This document shows, one piece after another, positions 21,641 through 33,770 of a DNA stretch of 64,000 nucleotides. How positions within the stretch are numbered: position 1 is the first letter of the stretch; every line of letters starts with the position of its first letter. Origin of the DNA: Acanthosepion pharaonis (lineage: Eukaryota; Mollusca; Cephalopoda; Sepiida; Sepiidae); the NCBI GenBank assembly GCA_903632075.3, contig CAHIKZ030000025.1, positions 936,501-1,000,500 on the forward strand, written 5' to 3'. The notes under the pieces were generated by a model. It worked only from the letters and a program-made list of their open reading frames with translations. It was not told the DNA's origin and ran no database searches. Both the position numbers and the translations under genes were made by a program.

Positions 21641-21882
21641 AGTGGCAGTACAGATTGAAGGAAAAATGTTATTATGTTTTCATAGTCATATATTTATTTC
21701 TTGTATTCGCTTTAATTTACATTTTATCTTTACTTATTTTTCATTCTAGTTTTTTTTTTTTATTTATCATACGAGGAGAAAAGTTCTCACCTTGATGCAA
21801 AACATAAGATTTTTTAATCACTTTTCAGCACCCTCGTACGCAAATAATAAGTAACTTATTGCAAAAAAAACGAAATATTAAC

Positions 21883-21888
<6 letters not shown>

Positions 21889-21935
<47 letters not shown>

Positions 21936-22075
21936 AAGGTAATAAAAAATAAGTTGGTATATAATCCAAGTGGATCCTAATAATATAAAATATTAAAATT
22001 GATCCACAAAAATAGCTTAGTGTATTTGTTATTACAGACTAACTAATTAGTACGCAACAAAATAATTAATACACA
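21889..22075. repeat. (TA)n tract and AT-rich flank
   Basis: (TA)n at about 21,889-21,932, then AT-rich sequence with a small inverted pair GTGGATCC/TTGATCCAC near 21,970-22,005. Confidence 0.7.
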
Positions 22076-22337
22076 ATAAAATCCAAAATTACCTCATATA
22101 CAAAAATTCGTCAGTCTTAATCAACCCCGGTATAGACTGAGTCGAAAAAAACCTAAAATAGAATTTATTCATTTCAACTGACACAAACGTTGAAAAAGAT
22201 AAATTCCAAAATTTCGACATTTTATTTATTTATTTTTGGTAGCTGCAACATTTAAATTTCTAATTCCGACACGAACTAAGTCTATACCGGGGGTTGAATA
22301 AGCCTATTTCCCATATGAGGTAATTTGGAATTTTATA
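22075..22337. mobile_element. Palindromic element with long imperfect inverted ends
   Basis: Left arm ATAAAATCCAAAATTACCTC through CAACCCCGGTATAGACTGAG; right arm reads the complement, CTAAGTCTATACCGGGGGTT ... GAGGTAATTTGGAATTTTAT. Arms are about 65-70 bases with gaps. No coding sequence. Flanked by (TA)n on the right. Confidence 0.65.
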
Positions 22338-22340
22338 ATG

Positions 22341-22345
<5 letters not shown>

Positions 22346-22405
<60 letters not shown>

Positions 22406-22627
22406 AGTGCTAAATATACACATACACATGCAAAATATATAAATATTTTTTTTATATATAAATATTTTTTTATATATAAATATATTTTTATATATAAATA
22501 TATTTTTATATATAAATATATATATATATATATTTTTAGAATTTGTAGGTCTGATGAATTGGATCGTATATACGATTCCAATGGAATAAATTATGACCAC
22601 GAAATATTAGTGTTTAAGCCTTTTTAT

Positions 22628-22676
<49 letters not shown>
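22346..22676. repeat. (TA)n tracts with TATAAATATTTTT-type repeats
   Basis: (TA)n at 22,346-22,401, short repeats of TATATATAAATATTTTT at 22,436-22,530, and (TA)n at 22,632-22,675. Long Ile/Tyr open frames on both strands are artefacts. Confidence 0.9.
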
Positions 22677-22677
<1 letters not shown>

Positions 22678-22958
22678 AAGTATAGGATTGTGTATACGGA
22701 ATAAATTCCAATAACCAACAAATACTATTCTTAAAAAAGTGCTCAATACAGAATAGAGGAAATATAATTATTTATACGAAAATTATAACATAAAAATGTT
22801 ATAAAATCACTACAAAAATAAAGTAAACAGCTATATTGTTTCAACACTTCTGGTGTCTTATAATGTGATGGTGTTGATTCAACACCATCACTTGATATAC
22901 ACCAGAAGGGTTGAAACAAAATGGCTATTTTTGTAGTTATAATTTTCGAATAAATAAT

Positions 22959-22985
<27 letters not shown>
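22677..22985. repeat. GTGCTCAATAC family repeat ending in a hairpin
   Basis: 22,677-22,860 is a close copy of 8,290-8,485. It is followed by an inverted partner: GTGATGGTGTTGA and TCAACACCATCAC meet near 22,878-22,892, and ACTTCTGGTGTC pairs with a later ACACCAGAAG. The family's tail is thus repeated in opposite orientation up to the (TA)n at 22,960. Confidence 0.65.
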
Positions 22986-22990
<5 letters not shown>

Positions 22991-23557
22991 AGAATCATAA
23001 GTACTTTCCGTTTTGGCGAGCCAGATTTAATGATGAATTTATCAACTAAGATACTGATTATACGGGGCAGTTAAGAATAAATTTGAAGTACCCTAACGTA
23101 CCTTAGTTTTTCACGGTAGTGGCAGCGTACACAATGGATAGAAGAGAAAATGTTGCTGTCCTTCATAACACACCAACTCGCCATATTTACCTGACTTTGC
23201 AGCAACAATGTAAGAGCTAATAATAGAAAAGAAAAAGCCAACACTCAATGTATGAACACGGCCACAATGTCCTGACAGTGTTTAGAAAGTAAAATTCATT
23301 CATATAACTCTAGATACATATCTTTAATAATCCATACATTCAGTTAAAAATAATATAACCCCCCCTTACTAATACCTAAAAGAAAGCGCTTAGATATGCA
23401 GAATATTCAGTTTTTAGACAGTTTGTGGCCAGAAAGGAAACACTTATACGAATACAAGAAAAATTAAATAAAAAGCTTAATCGCAGTACCTTGTCTGTCG
23501 TCTTTAATGAAACATGTATAAAAGAGGAAATGCTGCCCCGATGCACAGCATATATAA

Positions 23558-23560
<3 letters not shown>
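22985..23560. other. No recognisable gene or element
   Basis: Mixed sequence with stops throughout; a short run of C at 23,360-23,365. Nothing supported. Confidence 0.4.
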
Positions 23561-23561
<1 letters not shown>

Positions 23562-23612
<51 letters not shown>

Positions 23613-23712
23613 GGCCGAAACTAGTCAAGGAATCTAAATGAAATAATAATAAAAACGAAGGAATATTAATATACAACCCAGTGTTTCTGAAGATTTTAAT
23701 TTTTAATATTTT

Positions 23713-23763
<51 letters not shown>

Positions 23764-23883
23764 TGGACATTGAAGTCAACACAGTCTGTTTCAGTTAAAC
23801 AGTTGGCTTCAATGTCCACTTTTATATTCTGTACGCTCTATCCCTGAAACTGAGCACTTTAACTCATAAATATTTCATACCTC

Positions 23884-23923
<40 letters not shown>

Positions 23924-23990
23924 ATGTGTGTACACACACATATATATATATACACACATATATATATATGTGTGTGTGTATATATATATA

Positions 23991-24030
<40 letters not shown>
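23562..24030. repeat. (TG)n, (TA)n and a 19-bp-stem hairpin
   Basis: (TG)n at 23,562-23,611; (TA)n at 23,716-23,761; then AAGTGGACATTGAAG and CTTCAATGTCCACTT form an inverted repeat around 23,761-23,821, and mixed (TA)/(TG)/(CA) blocks fill 23,884-24,027. The downstream GAGCACTTTAACTCATAAAT also occurs next to the hairpin at 39,715. Confidence 0.85.
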
Positions 24031-24035
<5 letters not shown>

Positions 24036-25790
24036 GTTTGAACATAGTAAAATTTCACCTTGAAATGATTTGAAATTGGTTCCAGCAAGTTGGAGAACGC
24101 CGGAATTGGTCAAAGCCATTTTCATAAACAGACAAAACGCGCAATTCTCGATAACAGTCAAAAGTACTCGGATTACAAAAAAAAAAATTAATTTCTGAAA
24201 GTTTACCAGTTTTAATTCGAACATGAAACAACTTAGTTAAATGTTGGAAAAAAAAATTAATCAAAAATTTGACAGACAATCCATCGCCGGTTTTGTTTAA
24301 CAAAACTTGTTTAAAAAGTAGTTTTAAAAAATTATCAGACATCTCTTTCTATTTTTTTTTTTTTTTTTAATAGCGAAATTCATATCTGCCGTCCTAGGAA
24401 TCGAAACTCTTAATAAAAGAAAACGTTCACCCAAAAGAGAACAAATTTCTATTCATCTTTTCATCTGGAAAACTGCGTTAAAGCCAAAAGTGCTTTAACA
24501 TTAGTCTAAGAGAAACATTTATTGAAAAACATGGCTCAGTTAACCCAGCGAAGAATACACATCTCTCGATAGGACTTCTCAGAGTCTAGGCAGATAGACA
24601 TTAATTTCACTGCATAAAAACAGTGACATCTACTCAGTTGAAAGATTGTTGGATTAAAATATATATATATTAATTGCATAAAATATATATATATATATAT
24701 ATATTAATTGGATTAAATATATATATATATTAATTGCTTAAAATGTTTTAATTTTGACTGGTATTTACTGTCATACTTTTAGATAATTTTTATCACAGCT
24801 TTTACTCAGGCCGTCAATCTACGGTAGTCAAGAAACAGCTCAAGATCAGAAATAAAGGTAAGATTTGTAATAATATATATATATATATATATATATATTG
24901 CTTCAAAGCTGTTTGCTTGTATGCAATAGCTGCATTCATTATTCAGTAGACTTGTAGAAAGAAAAAATACTAAACTTAACCCATGATTTTTTTCTTTCCT
25001 GCCTATCGAATTCTCTTCCGGCTTCAGCTTTCCAACCAAAAGGATTTTCAAAAATTTAAATACAATGTCAATCGTTATCTACTCTTTTTCTGATTATTCT
25101 TCTATTGTTCTCATTACTTAACATTGTTTGCTTTTTCTAATTCTTCCATACTCAGTAACCCCTTGTGTCTTAGTGGCTTTACTGTCTTTCATGAGGTGAA
25201 TTGGATTAAAGAAATATCCTTTCGGCGTCAGTTTAAATTAGCGCATTCTTTGTTATCTATAATATAGTTATCAGAATTCTGTGTATTCCTTCGTTCCTTA
25301 TTTAGTTACTTAGCGTGTACGTTGCGCCCTGCCATTACTTCAGATAAATAATAGACAATTCCTTTTTCATTGCAAGGAAGGACGGAAGAAAAAGATATAT
25401 CCGAGACACTATATGATTTTAAGGAAAGAAAAAAAGAAAGAAAGAAAGAAAAGAAGAAAAAAAGGAAATTAATCATAGAGGTAGCAATAACACTTTCAAG
25501 TGTTTCACGTCTGCTTCAGTGAAATAGAAAACTTTGTCGATTTAAAACCTTTACCTTTGAACCCGCTTTCTTCGTTAATGACATATAATCAGTTTTATTA
25601 TTATTATTGTAATATCTCGATAAAGTTATTAAGCTCAAATATTTAATGCTAACAATAGGAGAATTTTCACGGATGTAGTCGTGCAATATGGAAGGAGCTT
25701 ATTGAATCATTACATTAAAAATTTTGTCCATATTTTTCACTATCGAGATAATACTTTTCACTAACGTTATCTCAATCTCTGAGAATTATA
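24030..25790. other. AT-rich stretch with short (TA)n tracts
   Basis: (TA)n near 24,658-24,735 and 24,872-24,899; an impure GAAA run near 25,430-25,460. A 95-codon minus-strand frame (24,055-24,342) ends beside a GTGAAA donor-like site, but I find no acceptor or motif, so it is not called. Confidence 0.35.
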
Positions 25791-25931
25791 GACAAAATTC
25801 TGCGACCTCACATATTTGAAATTCTTCCCAGTTCGAAGAATGCTGAAAAGGATTGGAGGCACTGGTTTGCCACTTTTGAGAATTTCCTGCAAAGTATAGA
25901 ACAATACGCCCCGACCGACGAACTGTGCTAA
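25791..25931 (+). pseudogene. Gag-like fragment of an LTR retrotransposon
   Basis: The frame reads LRPHIFEILPSSKNAEKDW, then HWFATFENFLQSIEQYAPTD, ending in TAA at 25,929. This matches the start of the capsid region of invertebrate gypsy-type Gag proteins. Nearby sequence to about 26,060 continues in other frames. No LTRs were found around it. Confidence 0.5.
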
Positions 25932-25934
25932 ACT

Positions 25935-26935
25935 TTATAGGACCTTCAGTGTATGAATTAATATTGATAGACTAACTGCCATTAATTATTTCTAGAAGCA
26001 GGGAAGATTGTGAACATTTCTTCTCTGCCGTCTTGCCTAGCGTCAAAATGGACTTTACCATCATATAAATAGTTTTGTTTTTAATAACTGTTCCATAGTG
26101 CGGAATAAAGTCTAATTTGGGTTATTCTGTTGCTTGTCTTTTATTAAGAATTAGAATTCTTTAGAAAATCGAAACAGAAAATCATTAATTTTTACGCACA
26201 CTAGAAATAAACTATAATTTTGAAAAGTGAAAATTTCACTGAAATATATTGTAAAATTTCAAAGTTTTCATCTGAAATAAAAAAAACGGGATCTTTAATT
26301 AAAATAGCCACACTATAAGGAGGAAATGTGTCAGTTTAAACTGAAAACGCGAGAATATGCGTTAAACTCATCATACTATTCTTCATAATCTTGGCGCCAT
26401 TTTTGTCATTGTTTTTACACTTGAAGTATTAGTAGCGACAGTTTTATTTTTATTTCATATATTTAATCAAATAAAAGATTAGAAAAAGTAAAACATTCTT
26501 ATCCTAAGAATGTCTACACATTTGTACTAACGCTGTAGGTTCTAAGAGAGTCGTCTTTAGTCGTTATTCAGCACATGTTCAGTGTGTTCGCTTTTAAGAT
26601 GGTGGTATCTTAGAGTTTTTACTTTATGGGAATGTAAGGTTCAAAAAACTTCTTAAAGGAAACAAATTCAATGATCGTTCTGCAGAAGAAAAAAAAAACA
26701 GAATTTTTTAAAGAATTTATTACACATAATAACCATTGCCGGTTGAGAAGTCACTCTATGCATGGTTACTAATTACAGCCGACAATGTTAGACACACCAG
26801 TAACTTACTTTGAAGTAAGTCACCTGTAACAGAAAATTTCACTCTGAAATTTCTATCTCACTCCTACCACTCTTTCACTTTATCTCTCTTTCCCTCTCGT
26901 ACGTACAAACATACACTTTCTACATCTAAGTCTCT
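25935..26935. other. AT-rich stretch, nothing recognised
   Basis: Stops in all frames. Apart from the decayed continuation of the Gag-like fragment I see no structure. Confidence 0.4.
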
Positions 26936-26936
26936 T

Positions 26937-26956
26937 TCTTTCTTTCTTTCTTTCTT

Positions 26957-26999
<43 letters not shown>

Positions 27000-27067
27000 C
27001 GGTTCATTATCTATCTATCTATCTATCTATCTCAGTCGGTTCATTTCTATCTATCTATCTCTAGTTC

Positions 27068-27102
<35 letters not shown>

Positions 27103-27161
27103 CAGTCGGTTCATTATCTATCTATCTATCTATCCTATCTATCTATCTCAGTCGGTTCAGT

Positions 27162-27192
<31 letters not shown>

Positions 27193-27204
27193 CAGCAAAG
27201 TTTC

Positions 27205-27240
<36 letters not shown>

Positions 27241-27360
27241 AGTCGGTTCTATCTATCTATCTATCTTGTCGGTTCATTATCTATATCTATCTATCTATCT
27301 ATCTATCATCTATCTATCTATCTATCTATCTCATCTATCTATCTATCTATCAGTCGGTTC

Positions 27361-27403
<43 letters not shown>

Positions 27404-27522
27404 CAGTCGGTTCATTATCTATCTATCTATTCTATCTATCTCAGTCGGTTCATTTATCTATCTATCTATCTATCTCGGTTCATTATCTCTATCTATCTAT
27501 CTATCTATCTCAGTCGGTTCAT

Positions 27523-27554
<32 letters not shown>

Positions 27555-27593
27555 CAGTCGGTTCATTATCTATCTATCTATCTCAGTCGGTTC

Positions 27594-27644
<51 letters not shown>

Positions 27645-27812
27645 CAGTCTATAAATATCTAAGTCTGTTCATATCTATCTTTATGCATATCATATGAACA
27701 GACTTAGATACATAGACAGATATCTATATCTAAGTCCGTTCCTATCTAACTATCTATCTATGTGTGTGTGTTCTTATATATCTAAGTCTGGTCATATCTA
27801 TTTAAGCCTGTT

Positions 27813-27852
<40 letters not shown>

Positions 27853-28140
27853 TTCGGTCTGTTCTATCTATTTCATTATGTTCATATCTATCTATCTCTA
27901 TTCTATCTATCTATAGATATAGATAGATATCTATCTCCATTCATATCTATCTATCTATCGAAATTTGTTCATATCTATATATCTCTGTTCATATCTCTAT
28001 ATATTTAAGTTTGTTCACATATATCTATATCAATCTGTACATGTACATATATTTGTGTGTGTTTGTGTGTGTGTGTCTCTGTTGTTCAAATCTATCTAAA
28101 TCAGTTCATATCTATCTATCTATTTATCTATCTATCAATC
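26937..28140. repeat. Spaced (ATCT)n array with a conserved CAGTCGGTTCATT spacer
   Basis: (TTTC)n at 26,937-26,960 leads into blocks of (ATCT)n, 3-12 units each, separated about 15 times by CAGTCGGTTCATT or a close variant between 27,000 and 27,600. From 27,650 the spacer changes to AAGTCTGTTCATATC-type sequence. It resembles a CRISPR layout only superficially: here the block is the simple repeat and the spacer is the constant part. Confidence 0.92.
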
Positions 28141-28735
28141 TATCTTAACCTTTTCTCTCTACCTATTTCTCTCGAAACAGGGGCACACGCCCACGCATAT
28201 ATCAAGAGCACTGGCATCTTCGCGTAGTTCCCAGGATAGTAAACGCCACTGGACCTGAAAAAGTCTGTTGTAAGTCTCTGGAAATGGTTGTAGGCAATCA
28301 ATTCTTTACCGTTTAGCATGGCATACATATTTATACCTTGTGAGTATCATACATTTTACAAGTATGCTTAAACACTGCTATAGAGTGAAAAGTATGTAGC
28401 GTCAATCTGTTTGAGTATAAAAATACCACCCATGTAATAAGCATTCGAAATATTTGCTTTTATCTAGAATCGAACACCGATTTATCGCATCAGGACGAAA
28501 TACAAATTATTTTAGCCATAATACAAGTGACGTGTTGTGACGAAAATTCTTGGCGCTAATTTTGCACAGTTTAAACAATCATCGAAATGACTTTCAAATT
28601 TAATATTTTAATTTTATATTTATTTAATTTAATATTTTAATTTTATAGCAGCATTTATTGCCTATGATAGGAATCCATCGTAACACGTAACACGTCGCTA
28701 ACGAGGGTAAATTCAGAAGTTTAGAAATTTTTTTT
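28140..28735. other. No recognisable element
   Basis: Mixed sequence; small direct repeat TTTAATATTTTAATTTTATA near 28,598-28,648. Nothing else supported. Confidence 0.35.
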
Positions 28736-29460
28736 AATCATTTCACCCCAAACAATGCAATAAAGCCACTAAGAAGCAAGAGGGTTTAGTAAGTGTTGGA
28801 GAATATGAGAAAACAACACTATTAAAGAGAGAATAAAATAAAAGAACAAGAATCAAGAAGGCAGATGTTAATGATTGACATTGCATTTAAATTTTTGAAT
28901 ATCAAAGTTGGCAGGGTAGTAAGAAACCGGAAGGGAATTCCACAAGTGAGAAGTACGACAGAAAAATTTGCTAGCATAGAACTAACGGCTATCTACAGCC
29001 ATTTTAACGGTAAAATGATGAGACCTAACTGCCAATCTAGTACTGCTCTTGAATTCTTAAAGTGTAGGTAGCATAGAGGAAAGTTCATCAAAACAATTAC
29101 CAAAAGAATATTCCTAAAAAAGGCACAGAGAAGCTACATTATGGTGGTGGTAACGTGACTGAAGTTGAGATGCCAGGACAGGACCAATAACATTGCAGAT
29201 TCTTCTTTAAACAGAAGCACCAGACCAGATGTGGCTACAATATTCAAAGCAAGGAATTTCTCTTATTCTTTTTGTTCGAAAAAGATATCCAATAAATATA
29301 CATTGTGAAATGAATTTATTACGAGAATCCAAAAATGAAGAATCTTGGCTGGAACGAGGACAGACTTCAACGCCATATTTGACAATAATTATCAATGGGA
29401 GGAAGTTAAGAGGTTCCAAACCGAAACTTGTATATCTGAACTTAAATTAAGGATAGGTGT
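28735..29460 (-). mobile_element. LINE-B 3' fragment (RT C-terminal tail)
   Basis: Minus strand carries PCFEYCSHIWSGAS (near 29,230), the post-RT motif of Jockey/CR1-like LINEs, followed toward lower coordinates by the family's tail (CCTGGCATCTCAACTTC, GGTAATTGTTTTGATGAACT, AGGTCTCATCATTTTACCGT, CAACTTTGATATTCAAAAAT). The same tail recurs at 32,000, 41,455, 42,135, 50,040 and 50,645. Frames are broken. Confidence 0.6.
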
Positions 29461-29499
29461 TTTTCTCTTTCTTTAATAGGATTCAATCCGATTTTTTAT

Positions 29500-29940
29500 T
29501 ATTATGATTTTCTATGAAATTTCTCGAACTTTCAACCCGATAAGTATAATTAATACTGTTTAATTAAAAAAACAGAGCATTTTCTTAAATAAATTGTATC
29601 TATAAAAATAATGTCTAAACAGAAAATATATTAAATAATTGATGGATTTAATCCATTAAAATCGTCGAAGATTGTGTTTAAAAGGAGTAATTTAGACTTT
29701 GCTAGTCAAACGCTTCTCTGTAGCTAAATGGTATACCACGTCAGATCAAATGACGGCTTCCGGATATGACTACAGGTTCGATTCCTGTCAGAACGCATAT
29801 TTTCTCCGAAATTTATCGAATATTCAGGCAGGTATATGTAGTTAATACTGTTTAATTAAAAACAGAGCAGTTACTAAAATAAATTGTATCAAATATTAAC
29901 GTATAAACAGTAAATATATTAAATTATTATGATTTGTTTG
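29500..29940 (+). repeat. Tandem pair of a tRNA-headed repeat
   Basis: Two copies of a tail block, 29,504-29,640 and 29,805-29,940, share TTAATACTGTTTAATTAAAA and AATAAATTGTATC. The second is preceded by a tRNA-like head (29,705-29,795); the first has only a relic B box (AGGATTCAATCC). This looks like a SINE family with two adjacent insertions or a duplication. Confidence 0.6.
29708..29796 (+). other. tRNA-like domain, type II shape, probably SINE head
   Basis: TAGCTAAATGGTATACC resembles a D arm; CGTCA-GATCAAA-TGACG is a perfect 5-bp stem with a 7-base loop in the anticodon position; ACAGG-TTCGATT-CCTGT is a perfect T arm; a variable arm of about 16 bases separates them as in Ser/Leu-type tRNAs. 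The loop lacks T at position 33 and only four of seven acceptor pairs form, so a working tRNA is unlikely. Confidence 0.45.
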
Positions 29941-30074
29941 GGTTTGTTTAACAGCATATCAACGTATTATGTGTCATTTATTGCCAAAATTTAATTTCTT
30001 TGGAAGATTTGGTAATTACTTTTCTATTGAAATTTATTCATGGAATTTTTTACTATAAGAATATATTTGTATAC

Positions 30075-30310
30075 TTTCGTAGTGGTTTGAACCCAGTTTG
30101 GGTGTTCGCTATTTGCCCATATCTAGGACCCTAACAGGTGCTACCACTCTGGGTCAGGGTGGACCTGGGAACAACAGCAATTAGAAGTTGGTTCCATGCT
30201 CCTCAAAACCTCCAGATCAGGACATATTTGGTGAATTTATGAAACGTTGCTCTCCACAATTTTCTATCTTTCTGGCTCTAAGTAACTTTTGGCTCCTTAC
30301 TAGCTCTCAA
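30075..30310. repeat. Rep-X dispersed repeat plus LINE-A scrap
   Basis: TTGAACCCAGTTTGGGTGTT, GGACCCTAACAGGTGCTACC and CCTGGGAACAACAGC recur at 34,540-34,700 (inverted), 56,580-56,790 and 57,190-57,290. Family type unknown and non-coding. 30,240-30,305 adds a short LINE-A tail scrap. Confidence 0.6.
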
Positions 30311-30439
30311 AATTAGTAAAAGTAACAAAATTAGAAAAGAAGTTGCCGTTATGGAGAAAAGCTCAGGAAATGTACTTGCGGCTGAAATTCAAATTCTAGT
30401 GAAGATAGATTATATTCAGAATTATATATCGTGACTGAG

Positions 30440-30650
30440 TGAATAAAAATTGCTCTCTCTCAAGCCCTGGCTTTAAACATGGCTGAAGTTTTTTTAAGAA
30501 CACATAATGAGAAAAGAAGACTTGAAGGATTTAACAGTTTCAGCGCATATCAAGAGGAATTACCAATATTAACAGTCAAGAGAAAAGGAAACCTACTTGA
30601 CGTGGTTTCTTTCAGAAATTAAGCAAAACAACTACGGGAAAGGTTATATT
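30440..30650 (+). mobile_element. LINE-A 3' fragment, decayed
   Basis: CACATAATGAGAAAAGAAGA and TTGAAGGATTTAACAGTTTC correspond to the HIMRKxxLENLT segment; TGACGTGGTTTCTTTCAGAAAT links to a matching block at 38,555. Stops throughout. Confidence 0.5.
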
Positions 30651-31385
30651 CACTTCATTCTAATACATTTATCAAAAATTCTCTACTTATCAAGTATTTC
30701 CCGCCGGCATGACTATTCCAGACAGAATTTGTATTTGCTATAGAAGAATAATGACTATTTCAAGAGGGTTTTTTTGGGGTTTTTTTTAGGCTATGTTTCG
30801 CCAGTTTTCGGAGAGAAAACGAAACAGCTATTTAAAAAAAAAAAAAAAACTTTCGAAATACCAGTTGCTACCTTAATTTGATCCCTGATCACAGCCGCCG
30901 GAAGCTGGTAGTCGCCTATCAGTGCCACCAGGAGGACTTTGCCAGATAAGCAGTGAGAAAAAAATTGCATTGAAGCAGATCCCATAACATGTATGCTATG
31001 GAATTGGTATTTCATGGAATTCTGAGAATAGTTTTCCAACTATGACTATTCCTTGGAACGTCAACCAAAAGCGTCTCTTGAAAATATATTGACGCATAAA
31101 AAGAACGGTAGAATATTTCTGAAGGCATCTCTTCAACTATTTCGTGTTTCTTCGTCTTTTCCTTCAATGTCTGCTCCTTTTCTTTGTGTATGTTTTGTTT
31201 TTTGTTTTTTTCGCCGCTTCAGTTGTGATTCATGTATTTAGAGAGATGGCTCTCTTTTACACAGGCAACTGTTGTAAATACTGTTTCATCATTCTTACTC
31301 ACCTAAAAGCAAATGGCATACAATCGATATTTGATAACGACATCAAATATTTAACACTATGCACAAAGTAGAAAAGAAAACAACA
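30650..31385. other. No recognisable element
   Basis: Hydrophobic open frames near 31,053-31,371 follow T-rich sequence and show no conserved motif. An A-run lies at 30,834-30,849. Nothing supported. Confidence 0.35.
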
Positions 31386-32810
31386 ATTCCTTCTAAAGTC
31401 TACTTCAATTTTATACTTCTAACGTCTCCCCCTAAAGTCTGAAATTTTATTCACTAATTAATCAAATTTTGCTTCTCTCCCAATAGGAGTAGATAGGTTC
31501 GCCTATCGTCCGGTTCACACTTCTTCCCGATCTTTTGAACAAGGATAGAAGTTTATCCATTGTTTCCTGTTTAAGATTAGTTTTCCGGTTCCGTCTGTAG
31601 TTTTCTATATTTCTAACGTATCCGCATCAAGTGTGAAATTTTATTCGCTAATTATATATTTTTCTCTCCCACATAGCCCAAATAAATCAAAATATATAGA
31701 TGAATTAAGTTGTAATGGAAATAAACAATTTAACAACAGTTGTATATTGTTTATCTTCGATTTACGCTATTTGGCTTCAATAGAAACAGCCAAAACTAGA
31801 TATTCATGAATAAATATGTCTCCTGTATAACTTTAACAAAGTCCTACCAGAGTAAGTATAAAGTCGAAAGAATATCTTTGGACGTGTGCTTTTTTACGCG
31901 TATCCGTGGGTAAGTCGTTCTGATGGTGATTTCATAGAGGCTCCATCTGGCTCTGTAAATCATAGCTTGGCTGATATCCAAGCTTGTTATTTTTCAAATC
32001 GGATTGATTCAACTCGTTATTTCTTTAAATGATTTCACTGCAGTAAAGACAATAAAATCCACTAGAATAAAATAGATTACTGAGAGTGAAGGACACATAG
32101 AAAAAATAAAATAATAGTTTTTACATAGAATATGATGAGTAACTCTGGATTTAAATTCTTGAAGATCGTGGTTGACATGAAAGAGCAAAGTTGCTAGTGA
32201 TTTCCATAGCGAAAGGAAGAGAGAAAAAACTATTAAGATAAAACATACGGTTCCTTCTCGTGGGTTCAGCAATGCATTTCTGCTTTCAAACGAGTACTGA
32301 GCCAAAATACCTGGAGCCGTATAGAACAATGAAGTAATCTCATATGAATAATAGCCATAAGAATATTTATTGAAAAAGAGAAGGGGAGCTAGTTTACGGC
32401 AGTGGAGTAGTAACCGAAGTTGAGAATCCATGTAAGTATTGATAGGTTCGCCTATCGTCCTGTTCACGCTTCTCTCCTCGCTCTTCTGACCAGGAATAGC
32501 GGTTGATCATTTGTTTCTTGTTCAAGATTGAGTTTCCGGTTACTTTTAAAGTCTACTTCAAATCAACACTTCTAACGTCTCCGCTTGAAGTATGAAATTT
32601 TAATCAGTAATTAATAGTTTTTCTCTCCCAATAGGAGTAGATAGGTTTGCCTATCGTCCAGATCACGCTTCTCTCCGATCTTTGGAACAGGGAGAGACGT
32701 TTATCTCTTATTTCCTGTTTAGGATTGGGTTTCCAGTTCCTAGTGAGGTCTACTTTAAATCTGTACTTCTTACATCTCCGCCTGAAGTCTTAAATTTTAT
32801 GCACTAATAG
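31385..32810. repeat. ~190-bp tandem repeat (Rep-Y), split by a LINE-B copy
   Basis: Units share TAGATAGGTTCGCCTATCGTCC, TTTCCTGTTTAGGATT, TCTACTTCAAAT and CTAACGTCTCCGC. Full units start near 31,487, 32,442 and 32,632, with a partial one at 31,390. The block 31,670-32,435 holding LINE-B sequence interrupts the array. A diverged single unit lies at 40,330-40,470. Confidence 0.7.
32000..32440 (-). mobile_element. LINE-B 3' fragment
   Basis: Minus-strand frame 32,467-32,009 includes QLRLLLHCRKLAPLLFFNKY, SFESRNALLNP and DLQEFKSRVTHHIL, the C-terminal tail of this Jockey/CR1-like family. It is open for 152 codons but starts inside the family sequence and lacks RT. Confidence 0.6.
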
Positions 32811-33770
32811 ATTTTTTTTTTAATAAAAAATATTTTTTGAAGCTTTTATTTTAGTTTCAATTTCAAGCTAATAGATTAAATTTAATAATTATACTTTGCT
32901 GTATTTCAAAACAAATTTAAATTGACTAGAAATGTTTTGTTTTGAAATCGCTAAAACTCGCAAATTTTAGCGCCATTTTAAGCCACAGGTAAGTACAATG
33001 TAATTCTCTTCATTAAAAACTTTTCAAAATTAAAATATTATTTTCTGAAACTTTATTTGAGAAATATTACCTGATTTAAAGTTTAATTAATCTGATTTTA
33101 AACAAATATTACCTACTTTTATTTCAAAATATCGCAGAAATGCATTTTAGGTGTTTTGACTGACAGCCGGAAGTTTATCTAATTTTTTTCCACCCGGAAC
33201 ATATCTGTAAAAAATTCCTGAGAAATATAACGTGAGCCACTTTTTATATAATTTATAACTACCCAATAATCTTAAAAATTTAGGAAAATATTATCCGTAA
33301 TCTAATGTTTTATTGAATTTTAGGTAATTGGCTTTAAATTTATTATAGTTATCGCTCTTATTTTTTTGATAATGTCGTGTATAGACGACCATATTTTACA
33401 AAAATCAGCACGTTTATACACGCAAAAAATATTGAAAATTCTTTTTAAAATATTTGTGTTCGATGATTTCTACTTAACTTTTTCATTTATGATTAATTAA
33501 TTATAGTTTTTAATTAATAAAAGTATCACCTAATCAACCGGTAAAGATTAATACAAAAATTTAAAAGATTTAAATCTTTATAAATTAGAATAATTAAAAT
33601 TTTTAAAAGGGTGAAAACAATTCTTATAAAAATTCATTATTCATCGAGAAAAAAAAATTGTTCTTAAGTTGATAGTGTCCATAATATATCTTTTATTCCT
33701 AAAATCAATTAGAAACTTTTCTGATTAAATAATATCTTAGATTTATTGATTTTTTTTTATTTTACAAGTC
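32810..33770. other. Very AT-rich stretch, nothing recognised
   Basis: No open frame of note and no repeat visible beyond T- and A-runs. Confidence 0.4.

Noticed and set aside
24055..24342. 95-codon minus-strand frame with a GTGAAA donor-like end
   Set aside because: No acceptor, no conserved motif, and an overlapping second frame is equally open in this AT-rich sequence.
26937..28140. CRISPR-like repeat-spacer pattern
   Set aside because: The variable-length blocks are microsatellite and the spacers are constant, the reverse of a CRISPR array; the context is eukaryotic and no cas genes are present.
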